NCBI GenBank assembly: GCA_033296885.1
Contig: MU863975.1
Span: forward strand, 1 to 64,000
DNA: 64,000 nt
Source: Triangularia verruculosa
Taxonomy: Eukaryota > Ascomycota > Sordariomycetes > Sordariales > Podosporaceae
Direction: 5' to 3'
Made by a program: the position numbers and the translations under genes. The notes under the pieces were generated by a model that was not told the origin of the DNA, did no database searches, and was given only the letters and a program-made list of their open reading frames with translations. The number at the start of each line of letters is the position of its first letter. Position 1 is the stretch's first letter. Shown piece after piece: positions 12,086 to 24,676 of the stretch.

Positions 12086-13486
12086 CGCGGGGTCGGTCTC
12101 GGGGACGCTGGCTTCTGGGGGCTAAACTGGTGGTGCCAGCAAAGGTGAGGGACGAACCGATTCGTTGCTGTGCCCCCTTAATCAGTGTCTTTTTTCTCCT
12201 TTTCCTTCTTTCGCCCTAGGAACCCCACCAAGCAGTATGGTGAGCGGGATACTCGGAGCGCTAAGCGCGGTGCCGGACGAGGGTTTCCTGTTGCGGGAAG
12301 CTATTGCGGCCGAATATGCAATGAAGTGGCATCCAGGGACCGGTCCAGCGGAAGGAAGCATTCGAAAGTTCAAACAATCCAATGCAGTAATACGTACTAC
12401 TATGTATACACTAGAGGTAAATATCATCTCAGTGCTCTAGGGTCCAACCAACGTGATCGGCAGTTGTGGCTGCTGGCCTTCTAGCACATCCACGGATTCT
12501 AGCAAGTCGGCATCTTGGCCACGGCTCGAGACAAGACGACAAAACACGCGACCCGTACCCGTGCCACGCCTTACTAATCAGGGGTTCCAGGAACAGCCAC
12601 CCCGGTTTCCTGATTAGTGGGGCGTGGCACGGAAAGGAAAAACGGCCCGCTGCCTGGCCTCGGATAGCCCCTGGGAAAGAAAACTCTTTTGTACGCGAAC
12701 CGCTTGCGGTCGCGCCTGCAGGGCGGCAAATGCAATGCAATGCTACCAACGAGATTTAGTACGAAAAATGGAGAGAAAAACTCGTCGACGCTATAATGTG
12801 AAGGAGTCGGTTATGTGACGAGGAAAATCTACTCCACCCACCAGCCCCGTACACACCCCAGTACACACCCCACGCGCCACAGACCAAACAGTCATTTTCA
12901 TAACTTATCGCTGATTGGCCGCATCCATCCTCTCCACCAAAAAACCACAACTCCAACGCCAAACCTTCAACCTTGATTCTAACTACTACAACAACAAGAA
13001 ATATTACATCCAACAATATCGCTTCAGTTCTATGGGATTACGTCACTGATTACATTTTGGTTTCGAAGTTGCGTTTTTTTTTCCGCTGCTGTTGCAAATG
13101 TCGTTGGACTTAGGGGTCGTTGATCGTGGCGGTGCAAAGGTATGGGCGTATGAATTTTCCCCGCCATGTAACCGGGTCCCTTGTGGACGGCGGACGGTGG
13201 ACGGCGGACGGCGGAGAGCTAGCCGCACTCAGAAAGCGGCCGAGTAGGGTGCCGTTAGGATTCAGGATGTGGATGTTTGCTATTTCCGAAGTCGGTCGTC
13301 GAGCCGGATATCTGGGTAGGTACTGTGGGCGGTTAGGTCGATGAGAGGGACTGAAATAGGGGCCGCCAGCCGCTCTTTTCTCTCTTTCTTCTTCCCCATC
13401 ATCCCTATCCGCGGGACTCTTCTACTTCTTTCCCGGTTCTCCGCCAGCGAAGCTTGCCGCTAGCTCACCCACCCCAAGGGCCCAAG
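12086..13486. other. Intergenic region upstream of two divergent genes
   Basis: It lies between the start codons of the DUF4419 gene (minus) and the GH71-S8 gene (plus), so it holds both promoters. The last about 130 bp before 13487 are pyrimidine-rich (TTTTCTCTCTTTCTTCTTCC near 13375), as is common just upstream of fungal starts. One hairpin is listed separately. No convincing ORF. Confidence 0.5.
12559..12632. repeat. 24-bp inverted repeat with 26-nt loop
   Basis: CCGTGCCACGCC(TT)ACTAATCAGG at 12559-12582 pairs with 12609-12632 except at two adjacent positions where the left arm has TT and the right arm implies CC. It could form a strong hairpin. It may be the ends of a small excised or MITE-like element; there is no transcript evidence for a terminator. 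Confidence 0.75.
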
Positions 13487-16400
13487 ATGTGGCTCTCTGC
13501 CCTCCTGGCCGTCCTGTTGGGATGTGTCCAGGTCCAGGCCAAGGCAGTCTTTGCCCATTTTATGGTGAGTTTGTTCCCTAGGGAGTAGCTCTACCGGCCA
13601 TTGACTTGAGATTATTCAACCAACTAGGTCGAAAATGGCAAACTCTGGAGCGTAGACCAGTGGAAGGTCGATATTAGGTTGGCCCAAGCTGCCCACATCG
13701 ACGGTTTTGCTTTGAATATCCGCGCAGACGACAAGACTCTCGGCACATCCTTGTCCAAAGCCTTCGAGGCGGCCGACGACTTGGGGTTCAAAATGATCTT
13801 CTCGTACGACTACGCCGGCGGGGGCCCCTGGAGTGCCAACACCGTCGTCTCTATGACCTTGCTCTATTCCGGCTACGGCTCGTACTACATCGACGACCAG
13901 GGGCGGCCTGTCGTGTCGACGTTTGAGGGGCCGGCGCAGGCCGGGGACTGGGAGGGCATCATCAAAAAGACCAACGCCGCCTTCATCCCCGATTGGTCGT
14001 CCCTCGGGGCCAAGGCGGCCCTCGACGCTGCCCCTTGTGTCCCGCACGGCCTCTTTAGCTGGGCACCCTGGCCCTGGGGCAACACGAACGGCAACACGTA
14101 CGTGGACGCTTCGTACATTGAGTTTATAGAGGCAGCAGAGAAGAGCTGCAGCAGCAACTTGCAATACAGTAAGTCTTCACTCACACCCGCGGCGAGGGAG
14201 CAAGCAGGCAGTTGCTAATTACGTCGGCGCGTGGCGCAGTGATGCCGGCAAGCCCCTGGTTCTACACCAACCTCCCGGGCTACAACAAGAACTGGCTGTG
14301 GAGGGGCGACGACCTGTGGTTTGACCGCTGGGAGCAGATCCGCTTTATCAACCCCGACTATGTCCAGATCATCTCTTGGAACGACTTTGGCGAGTCGCAC
14401 CACATCGGCCCTCTCTACGTCGAGGGCGACAGTTACGAGGCCTTTACGGTCGGCAAGGCGCCGTTCAACTACGCCCTGGACATGCCGCACGACGGCTGGC
14501 GCGAGCTGCTGCCTTTCACCATCGACCTCTATAAGACGGGCGTGGCCACTATCACGCAGGAGAAGCTCGTGGCGTGGTACCGCGTTACGCCCAAGAACGC
14601 GCTGTGCGACGACGGCTGGACAACGGGCAACACGGCGAGCCAGCTGCAGTTTGAGTTCACGCCCCAGGACGTAGTGCAGGATAAGATCTTCTACTCGGCC
14701 CTGCTCGCCAGCAGCCAGGCCGTCACCGTCACCGTCGGCGGCGTAAACCTCGGCGCCGCGTGGACCAAGACCCCGAGCGGCGGCGCCGGCATCTACCACG
14801 GCAGCGTCGCCTTCGGCGCCAATACGGGCGCCGTCGTCGTCACGGTCGGGTCTATGACGGTCAACAAGCGACCTATCAAGACGAGCTGCGACGACACGAA
14901 CGGATACACCAACTGGAACGCCTTTGTGGCTAGCACCACGGGAGCGGTCGTCAGCAAAACGGTCAACTCAACGCAGTGGGTGTGCATCGAGGGCACTGCT
15001 GCCGCTGGCTTCGACGAGCTCTGCGCCTTCACGTGCAAGTACGGCTACTGCCCTGTCGGCGCGTGCCTCTGCACCAAGATGGGGCCCGGCAACAAGCTCC
15101 CCGGCCCCGACACCCCCGGCTTTGGCACCGTGGGCTTCCCGGCCGAGGGCAGGTCGGCTAGCTACGGGGGCCTATGCAGCTTTGCCTGCAACTACGGCTT
15201 CGGCTGCCCCAACGCCTACTGCGATACGGCCGAGCACGACCTCGTTATCCCCAACGTCTCGCCCTTCACCCCGGACGCGTGCACCTCGGGCGTTGGTGAG
15301 GGCAGCCTCGGCGGCCTCTGCGGCTTCTCGTGCAACTTTGGCTTCTGCCCCATCCACTCGTGCACCTGCACGTCGACGGGGCCCCTGCACGTGCCACCCC
15401 GTCAGAGCGACACCGTGACCGGCGAGGCCGACCCGAGCGTCGACGAGCGTATCTTCGGACCCCTCTGCGAGTTCGCCTGCAGCCGTGGCTACTGCCCCCA
15501 GGGCGTCTGCGTCCAGACCAAGACCGACGACGACAACCCCTACAAGAACGTCAACCCGGCCTACATTGGCAGCCGCGTCTACGAGTACCCGACTGCGGCG
15601 TGCGAGAGCCCCTGCGTGCTCGTTCTGCCCCCGAGCGGGCTCCCGTCCACTACCACTATCCGCCTCCCTTCGTATGTAACCTCGTTCGAGGTGGGCTCGA
15701 CGACCACGACCGTCACGCTCTACCCCTCCGACATTGTGACAGACCGCATCTCCTTCTCCAACATCAACATCACAGGCTCTATGACGGAGGGGGCCGTCTT
15801 CCCCAAGTGCACCAGCATGAAGCCCGACGCCGTCCCCATCATGCTCAGCTACGTGTCCAACTCCAAGACGACCGTCACCATCCGCCAGGTCGAGCTGCCG
15901 CCCTGGCCCCAGATCACCCAAGGGCCCCCTGACAAGTGGACGTCGACGTGTGGCGGGTGGGTGACGGGCACTATCACTAACGACGACGACGACAGCACTA
16001 TCCTTTACGTTCCGAAAACCACCACCACCACGTCGACCCCCATTCCAACCTACACCAATGGCGTATTCCCTCCTTCTCGTATCGAGCCTATCGTCGAGCC
16101 TATAGACAAGCAGTGCCGCAACAACCAATGCCCGCCCCAAAAAGAGGACGACGACAACGACCACGTTGTCGTTAAGATCAAGTGTGACGAACTGTGGTTC
16201 TTCATCTTCTGCATCGACACCAAAGATATCAAGGTCTTTGGCTGGAAGTTCACGTTTCCCAAATCCGTCATTGGACCGTACGATACTGCTACCTCCTTTT
16301 TGTCTTGGGCCCTCTCGATTCTAATCACAAAATACAATATTACAGGGGTCCGCCGCCGCCGCTCAGAATACTCCCAGTGGGTTGGGCATTCGTCCACCCC

Positions 16401-17823
16401 CCTGATTTCCCTCACTGGCCCAAGATCACGTTAGTATTTCACCCCAGATGTTATTTTCATACCTATTCTTACTGACCGTGGCCGTCTCGTCACCAGCGTC
16501 GGCCCGGGCCTCACGTACCCGGACAAGCCCACCGACTGCGACAACAACAAACTCGAGGTTCCTGTGGAGATGTACACGCGATCATTCGGCCTCTCCGTGT
16601 CTAGCGGCGTCACGGTTACCACGACAACACGCACTATTACCGAAACGGCCCACGAGACCGGCTGCCCTGTCCCGCAATACACCACTACGGCAGCCTGCGG
16701 ACTCGGGAGTGGCAACTCCAAGCGACAAGCCGCCGCCTTCTCTGACATGGCCCCCCCGGTCGCGACCGCGGCACTGGCCAATGCTGCCGGTCACGCTTAC
16801 GCTCTCGTCGCCCGTAATGATAATGACTGGGCCGATGACATGGCCGACGGCTGCCAGCAAAAGAGGAGCGCCGCAATTTTTTTCAAGGACAGGGCCTCTT
16901 CAAACGATATCCTTGACGTTTCACTCAGACTTCAGCAAAGCGGCTTGGACCACCACCACTTCGAGCACCACTCTGTCGGAACTATCTTCATCTATGTGGA
17001 GGGTATTCCGATATCCTTAAAGGACAAGATCGCTGTGATGTTCGGGGTAAGTTACTAGTTACAGCGTTCGTCTTTCTTTCGCGGGTACTACTAACCTTTG
17101 TCATCTTGTTCGCCTTTAGGTTGGCGACTACCTGCCAACTTGGGATAAGCCTAGTCAAAGCGCCAGAGACGCCGGATCTGCGCCGGAACTGGCTCGTAAC
17201 AGAACCAATCTGGACAAGAGACTGATCGACAACCCGAGCGTCGACAACATAGACAGCTGGCACCGCTCCCTTGTCTCGAGTTACCCGGGCCAGGAGTGGG
17301 ACGTCGAAGGCGACGGCTCTGAACACTTTTACTACCATGATGGCATTCTGGGTGAAGGCCAGTACATTTACAACATGGACGAGGGGGTCGATGATGTAAG
17401 GATTATATATTTATTTACCCATGTTCGTGGAAAACCGGCTAACAATCTCACCCGCCAGAATGAAATTGACCTCGTTGCTGCAAACATTGATCGTTTCGAC
17501 GCCGAGCACAGCATCTACAACGGCGAGCCGTCCGAAGATTTCGAACACGGCACACAGGTCGCCCTATATGCTATCGGCCATACGCTCGGGATAGCACCTA
17601 GAGCAACCCTTGTTCACATGGCATTTGACCGCACCATGGACGGGGACGCCCCTGACGGCGGCGACGAGGTGGAATTGGTTCGGTTGCTGAGCATGATCAA
17701 GCATATCGAAAGCAATCAAAGGGAAGGAAAGTGCGTGATTAACATGTCGATGCTTTTCAAGGTACCACCATACAGAGACGGACTGCCGAACGAGGAGTGG
17801 CAAGATCGATTCCGTAAGTTCTG

Positions 17824-17894
<71 letters not shown>

Positions 17895-19642
17895 AGGGTC
17901 CGCTCTGACGTGGACACACAGTACAAATGCTTGTTCATCTCGAAGACGAGCTCCAGTGCGTTCTGGTCGCCAGTGCTGGAAACGATGACCAATTGTATTA
18001 CGCAAACATGGCAGTCCCAGCATTGTGGTATTTCACAGGCGCTCTCCCCAACTTGGTGGTGGTCGGGGCTGCCTCCAAACATGGCATTCGTGCTCGCCTC
18101 AGCGTCCCATGGTACGACGCCGAGAAGGACGACGAGGACGATGAGGGCATGATCTACGCCCCTGGTCTGAACTTGTACCGTCATGGTATCGAGTTTCTGC
18201 ACGGGACCTCTATGGGTCAGTCTCTAGCCTTTGCGCCTTGCCTTTTACTTTGAGTTTCCAGGACTGACAGTCATCCGGTATATGCAGCTGCTCCCATGGT
18301 ATCAGGTCTGATTGCATACCTCCGCGCCCTTCCCTCGCCTTTCGCCGACGATCTGAGAAACCCGGTGTTTGCGGTCAAGATGATGAAATACTTGTCTCGC
18401 AAGGTCCGTGTGATTGATAATGCCGGGTCTATCGATGTGAGCACCGAGGAGGAAGGGACCCGTCGCCGCATCATCTGGAACGGAAACGTCAAGGACGAGA
18501 ACTGCCTCGTCGGCTACGGCAAGGAGTTCAAGTCTGACGAGGCCAAAGTCGTTTGCGGGGCGGTGAACAACGGCTTGCCCGATCCGGGCAACACGGACAA
18601 CTGGGACCCCAATTACGATGTGACCGACGATCTCTTGAACGGGGGCTCCAGTAACAGGGGCGCTATCACTTGGTGAGTAACGCCACCGATACTACCCGCA
18701 CACTACCATATCATTGCTGACGGCAACAACAGGCACTCGGGCTCGGTATCACCGACCTGCACTGCCAATTGCGGCACGCTGTGCACCGGCTATTATTGCG
18801 TGCCTCGACCTACCGGCAGCCCGCCCGACTTCTCCGACCCGGTCAATGCGGTCGTCACCAAGACAACCTCGACGAAGACGACCAAGCCAACCTCGACGAC
18901 GACCAAGGCCACGTCGACGGCCCCCGCGCCGACGCCGCTGACGCGAGGTCCCATCAACTGCTTCGACGAGGTCGACTTCCCGGGCCACGCCGACATCCAG
19001 TCCAAGGACCAGGACACATTCTCGGTAGAGTTCAGTGGCTTCGAACTCGGCACCGTCGGGCCGGGCGACGCGCCGATCCGGCTCCGCCGCACGGATCGCC
19101 ACCGCGTCAATTACGACTACCGCGTCGAGTGGCTTGCCGGGTGTGTCACGACGGTCGAGAGGCAGAGCTTCCAGTTCCCGCTAGGCTTGGCGAGCCCGTA
19201 CACGGCTTACTTGCTTGTCAGGGAGGATTATACCAAGTGTAAGTTGGCTCTCTCTCCTTTTTTATTCAATCATTATGTGTAAAAGATAAGGTACTGACGC
19301 TTCTTGTCTACAGGCAATAACGGCGGTGTTGGTGGCTCGACCCGGGCTGGCTGTTTGGTGTATACCTTCGAGGGCGGGCGAGGTGATGAAGGGACCGATC
19401 CTTGTGCTAATTTCAACTGCGCGGGATGCGGGTCGCCGTTTGACCCTTCTGCGTGCCAGTCGTGTTGTCGGGGTTCCCGACTGGCAGTCCCAGTCCCGCT
19501 GTCACAGTATCCCCCTAGTAATCATAGTCACTATGTGGCGGGGGAGAACGGCGGGGTTGTTATCAGTGATCTGACGGGTACAGCCAATCTCGGGGAAAAG
19601 AAGAGAAGAGGAACAAGACGGATGAGGGGGAGAAGAGAATGA
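13487..19642 (+). CDS. Secreted GH71 alpha-1,3-glucanase fused to S8 subtilisin-like protease
   Basis: Introns placed at 13565-13627, 14169-14239, 16278-16345, 16430-16496, 17047-17119, 17396-17458, 17814-17921, 18216-18287, 18673-18732 and 19239-19313 give one 1811-residue frame; all ten junctions keep phase. Residues 1-18 are a signal peptide (MWLSALLAVLLGCVQVQA). GH71 (alpha-1,3-glucan hydrolysis) starts at the family signature KAVFAHFMVENG and runs to about 455. Four Cys-rich repeats (such as GGLCGFSCNFGFCPIHSCTC) fill about 463-632, then a Thr/Pro linker. A subtilase domain follows with a full catalytic set: Asp1184 (MDEGVD), His1219 (EHGTQV), oxyanion Asn1328 (SAGND) and Ser1404 (GTSMAAPMVSG). 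A Thr-rich linker (about 1555-1580) leads to a second Cys-rich tail. GH71 and S8 are individually secure. That they form one product rests on the short exon 16346-16429 joining in frame; two adjacent genes remain possible. Confidence 0.85.
17827..17887 (+). repeat. (TC)n microsatellite inside an intron
   Basis: About 30 uninterrupted TC units just after the donor of the seventh intron of the GH71-S8 gene. This makes the intron (108 bp) the longest of the gene. Length variation here would alter intron size but not the protein. Confidence 0.97.
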
Positions 19643-20000
19643 ATATAGCAAGTACCTAGGTAGGTGCTGTAGCCATTGCCTAATCAGAGGGGGGAGGCAC
19701 GAGGAGAGTCGCTGCCCTAGAAGTCGGTGGTGTAGTTCAGGCCCTCAGGGGTAAGGGGTCCTCTACAAGGGTTAAGGTAGGCTAGCTAAGTAGCATCAAG
19801 GCTGTAAGCCTGTAACCGAACTTGGTGAAAAAACGGATTCCGGTTGCTTCGGTTGGTTGCAATCGAGTGTGCCAATTAGGCTTGCAGTAACCCATCTCGC
19901 CAAGCCTACCTGACTGCTGCCTATCGAGCATTTAAGTCGGACCCCCCCTTTTGTGTCACCCCACTTTTGGGTCACTGAGCAAACCCACACCGCTTTTTCA
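19643..20000. other. 3' flank of the GH71-S8 gene; no gene
   Basis: It contains a short palindromic ACCTAGGTAGGT motif at 19653-19664 and ends with the left copy (ctttttca, 19993-20000) of an 8-bp target duplication. No coding frame is supported. Confidence 0.5.
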
Positions 20001-20051
20001 GAGGGTGGCTAGACAAAACGGCGTAGCGTCCTCCCTGCAGTGGGACTAGCC
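20001..20051 (+). repeat. Left terminal inverted repeat
   Basis: Pairs with 24531-24581; 43 terminal bases identical, then two mismatches (GA against CG) and six more matching bases. Preceded by ctttttca. Confidence 0.93.
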
Positions 20052-20744
20052 GTCTTTGGCAAGCAAGTCAGGAATTAACCGTCGGGTGGTTGCGCACAGG
20101 AAGTCCCACATTTTGTATGGGAAAACTGGGTCTCTCAATGTCAGTGGTCTCGTCCCACATTGCCCCGCAACGCCATGGTTGACAACACTGTTGAAGCCAA
20201 AATTCTTGGGCCGTGAACGAAGTCTTGGTGGTTTGAAAGAGGTGTCAATTGTACTGTATACTCCGTAAAACTACCCTGTTTTCCAGCCCCTGAGCTCTCC
20301 TGAGCTTACCTTGCCAACCGTGAACTGAACTGCCGCCCCTGAGCCGAACTGCCGCCCCTGAACTGAACTGCCACCGGATTACTCGCGGTCTTCTTCACCC
20401 TGTGGTTGAACCTGCACCCTGAGCAATGGGTGGTCAGCCGGGAGGGGGTCGAAGGCCCTGGGAGCTTCCACTGCAATGGCTGACATGCCCCCGTGCCCCC
20501 TAACAATGGTCCCTTCTTCCCACCCAGAGGGGATTCGTTGGGTGTGGTTTTCGTAGGTCTGGCCAACGGAAGAGAGCTGAGAGTGTGTGACCCTGGCCTA
20601 TTGCGAGCGTGTAAGAGGGGGTTGATACTGGATGATTTGCAGCTCGCCTGTAGCCCTGGCAACTACAGTAGCAGTAGCAGCAGAGGTCTTCCCGGCCTTG
20701 CTTCCCCGCTTAGTGACGCGCCCGGAACTACGGCTCCGCTGCTT

Positions 20745-20798
20745 GGAAGCAGTGCCCTGGGTAGGAGCAGTGCCCTGGGTGGGAGCAGTGCCCTGGGT
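20745..20798 (+). repeat. Three tandem 18-bp units
   Basis: GGAAGCAGTGCCCTGGGT, then AGGAGCAGTGCCCTGGGT, then GGGAGCAGTGCCCTGGGT, followed by a degenerate partial copy. It lies in the non-RIPed left part of the TIR element. Confidence 0.9.
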
Positions 20799-21059
20799 CT
20801 AAGTGGGAGCACTGCTCTAAGAGGACTGCTTAGTAGGCGCCAGCTGTAAAGGCATAGGTCGGTCTTCTCGGGCCCTGGGCGGCGCCGGTATCTTGGTGAC
20901 CTTTGGTATAGGGAGCTGGTAAGGCCGAACCCGGGTACGGGATAGCCGGGGGGCAGGGTTCCGAAGAGCTTGCAAAGGCTTACTATTCTAGAGACTGTTT
21001 TCCAGGTACTACTGGCCATCGAATTTATCTAGGCATAACGGCCTAGTCAAAATAGCGGT

Positions 21060-23950
21060 GAACTTACCCTAAGCATCTTCCTCCGTACGGTAAAGGTCAG
21101 TAATCCAATAATAACAAAGTAAACCAAACTAGTACTAATAGTGGTAAAAGTAGAACTCCCCCTATTTAAGCTCCTTGGCTACGAGGTTCTTTATAGCGTA
21201 TAATTATTAGGAGTAAATAAGCTTTAGGGCGTAAGATAATACCTTTTCCGTTACGGCTATTAATATAGGGTTCTTACAGTACTAATTCCGAATAGCCGTC
21301 CTTTATTCCTTAACCCGATTATTATATTACCTTTATTTCTTTTTAATTAGGGTATATTAGCTTTAGAAAAAATTAAGTATAGTATAGGTATTAATATTAG
21401 GAATTATTTAATGTAATTTAGAGTATAATAATTCGGCGTCGTTAAAGATATTAAGGCCATAGTTTATATTCTCTTTAGTATAGTAGTTTATAAACTCTAT
21501 TTTTACCGGTAATTAGGTTTACTATATATATAATTCGATTATAGGCTAAGTATTCCGGAAAAGTTCTTTAAATTATTTTCATAAAATAAATTAATATATA
21601 AAGTTAATAACGTAAAGTTAGGTAATAAAGAGAGTAAAGTAATTTTATATATTATATTAATAGGCTTCGGGTTTATATTCGTAGTAATAATTAATTTCGG
21701 GGTTTTAACGGTCTATATTGTAGTCCTTTAGGGCGTTAATTATAGGAAGGCGAGGGTTTATAATCCTAAGGATTATTTCTTTATATTATTTACTTACCTA
21801 TTTTTTTTAAAATACTGTATAAAGGCTTTTTAAATATAAAAAATATAAAGTTACCGGTCGTTTTTAAAAAAGGCCTTTTTAAAATTATAATATTTAGTAT
21901 TAAAGTAATTAATAATATAAATATAAAGGGGTTTAATATCGTTTTCGTCGGTTAAGTTCTAAAAAAGACTTAGGGCTTAATTTATAAAATCGTTATTCTT
22001 CTCGGTATTTAGGGTATAGAAAATCGGGAAGTAGGATTTAACCGAAGACCTATTAATTATTTAAAGTAATTTTATTTTATAAATAGTAATATTATAAGTA
22101 TAATTAACTATAAAGATTTATTATTACTTTTTTTATATTTCGATAAATTATTTAAAAGTAAAATAAATATATTTTAAACGGTTTAATTCGTTAGTTAAAA
22201 TATAATATTAATAGTTAAATTTAAAGAATTAATATATTAGTTATTAAGTAACTGTAAAACCGTTAAAAAAGGACTCTTTAATTTTAATAATAGTATTTTT
22301 AATATTAATTACGTTAATAAATTTGAACGATTTAGGTTTATTATTATAATTAGGATAATATTTTTTTAGGGAAAGGACGATTTATTAATTACAGATATAA
22401 AAGTTATAAAGGGATTAAATAAAGTATTTTTAAATAGAGCTAAATTAACGAATATATAAGTAATCGGCGGGGGTTTTAAAAGATTTATAATTATAGGAGG
22501 GTTCGGTAAATAAAACCTTTACTTTATTATTTATAAGGATAGGGTTAAAAAAGATAACGGCTTTAAATTAATAGTTAGTTTTCCGGGTAATAGTTTAGTA
22601 AATATTAATACCGCTATAATAGTAAGTACCGGACTTATTATATTAAAAGTAAATATAGTAGGTAGATTTATTATATTATATAGTAATAAAGCCGTTAATA
22701 AAGATATAGGTTTAAAGAAGGTATTTTATAACATTAATATCCTGGACTATATAGTTAATAGTTTAAGTAGCGGTAAAAGTAGGAGGTTTAGGTATAACCT
22801 TTAGGGCGGTACCCTAGGGATTCTCCGGGTTAGGGAGGTCAGTAGGTACTTAAAGCGGAGGTTCTATATTAATAGCGTTAAGGATTTAAAGCTTTTTAAA
22901 AAAGGGTTTAAGTGAGTAATTATTCCGCTTAAGAGGCGGGATAGGTTAAGTAAAGGTAAGAGGTTCTTCCGGATTAAAGGGAAGTACCGCCTTCTAAGTA
23001 AAAGTAGGGGGCTTCTCCTTAATAGAAGTTAATTCTAGAGTAGTAAGGGGTTTAATATACTTAGGAAGTTTAGTAAGTAAGCCGGAGGGAGTCCTAGTAA
23101 TAGGAGTTCCTAAAGTAATAGTGGAAGTTATAAGGGTAGTTATAATAATAGTATTATTAGTTAAAGCTTATAGTTTAAATAAAAAATTAAAAGTTATTAA
23201 TAATAGTGGTAAAGAGTAGAGTATTTACGGAAATAAAGGTTTTTTTATAAATGATGAAAAGTTATTTCCAGTATTTTAGTTAACCGGCTTAGAAAGCTTT
23301 TAACTTTCAAGTCTTTATTAACCTATAAGCATAGTAAGTAAATAATAGATCTTCGTAGTATAGTCGATGTAATTCCGAAGCGGTAAAGTTTTTAAAGATA
23401 TCGTCTTCCATAATACTTAGGTATACTTACTACCTACTACTTCCTATATTATTAAGGATATTAAAGTAAATTAGAGTTTTTTAAACCTGGCTATATTATT
23501 AATATTTACTTATAGGTGGTAAAAGGTAGAGGGACTATTTTTAAGGTATTATAGGAATTAAATACCGCTATAAATCCTACCTTTAACTAGTGTAAATTTA
23601 ATTTACTCCGAAAAGTAGGTAGGTATAAGTAGTAAACTTAGTACTAAATAATTATTAGATTAATAATTTAATAATATACGAAGCGGGTATTTAATAGTAA
23701 GAGTGCGGGGTTATAGATAACGACTTTTTAATAGTTTAGATTTTCCTATAATATTAATTAGTTTTAGAGTTTTAAATACGAAATAAAAAGTCGGTTAATA
23801 AAAAATCAACTTATATATAAAGAAAGCCCTATTTTTAAAAAATAAACTATTAAATTTACGGTTATTTACGAATATTATAGCGATATAGTTATTAAGAGAA
23901 GAAAGTAGGTTTAGTAAAAAAGATCTTGGTAGTTAAAGTAGTACAGAAGT
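21060..23950. mobile_element. AT-rich RIPed core, possibly a nested copia-like retroelement
   Basis: This stretch is dominated by A and T with stops in all frames. One plus-strand window (about 22555-22790) gives TGLIILKVNIVGRFIILY... then GLKKVFYNINILDYIVNSLS. The order and spacing recall the segment after the protease in Ty1/copia polyproteins (a ...LKDVLYVP.L..NL.S.. block). The match is weak after this much decay, so only the statement that the tract is RIPed repeat DNA is firm. No LTRs were identified. Confidence 0.45.
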
Positions 23951-24530
23951 TTAAGGGGTACGCGCTCTAAAAAATCAGGAGGTTGTCCAGAGGTTAGGTG
24001 ACTCCGGTCGGCGTAGAGCGCCGGGGCCGGCCGTGGTTATGAGGTTAATCTTCGTATACCGACTTTAAAGCTGTAAATCGTTTAAAACTTATAAAATCTA
24101 CTACGTTCGATAGCGCGAGAGATAGGTTATTGAAAACTGTAAATATCGTTAAATTCGGAGCGGAATTGCATTGTTAATGATGACTTTAGAATTAAGGGTT
24201 TGAAAGTAGGTTAAGTAGGTTGTAAGTTGGAAGAAGCTGTAGTGTGGAAAAATTGGCCAGGTGGGTGTAAGAAAACCATGACTAAAGCCAGGCTTCAATT
24301 ACAATAGCTCTTTAAATTACAGTTTAATTGAAAGGTAAGGGCTTCAAAAGCCGGCGATTACGAAGATGTCAATTTCTTCAGGGTACAGGGTTTGTGGGAA
24401 TACCTTCATTGATTGAACGCTCATGTGGTAGATGGGTTGAAATATTCCAACATACCTTGGCATAAAATGGGGGTTGAATTTGCCCTGGAAATTGTATTTT
24501 TCAATGCAGGCCTATGTGGCTTCCAGGTTT

Positions 24531-24581
24531 GGCTAGCGCCACTGCAGGGAGGACGCTACGCCGTTTTGTCTAGCCACCCTC
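24531..24581 (-). repeat. Right terminal inverted repeat
   Basis: Reverse complement of 20001-20051 at 49 of 51 positions; followed by ctttttca (24582-24589). Confidence 0.93.
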
Positions 24582-24676
24582 CTTTTTCAACCCAACCACT
24601 TCAACTTACCACAACTTAGTCATTTTCTGGCCAAACCACTGCAAACTTTGACAACACTATCAATAGTCTATATGGA

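Larger units (their letters stand above)
20001..24581. mobile_element. DNA transposon with long terminal inverted repeats, core RIP-degraded
   Basis: GAGGGTGGCTAGACAAAACG... at 20001-20051 is repeated inverted at 24531-24581. The outer 43 bp are identical and 49 of 51 bp match. Both ends are bordered by the same 8-bp sequence ctttttca (19993-20000 and 24582-24589), so ends and target duplication are exact. An 8-bp duplication fits hAT, but the TIR is long for hAT, and Mutator-like or P-type superfamilies are not excluded. No transposase is recognisable. About 1 kb at the left end and 0.6 kb at the right have normal base composition, while 21060-23950 is extremely AT-rich, suggesting another repeat lies nested within and drew RIP. 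Confidence 0.85.

Noticed and set aside
15172..16164. Long minus-strand open frame opposite the GH71 exon
   Set aside because: It mirrors a GC-rich real exon; composition is dominated by Arg, Gly, Val and Ala with no domain. Antisense artefact of codon bias.
17824..17890. CRISPR-like or structured repeat
   Set aside because: It is a simple TC dinucleotide tract. No CRISPR array is present, nor expected, in this eukaryotic DNA.
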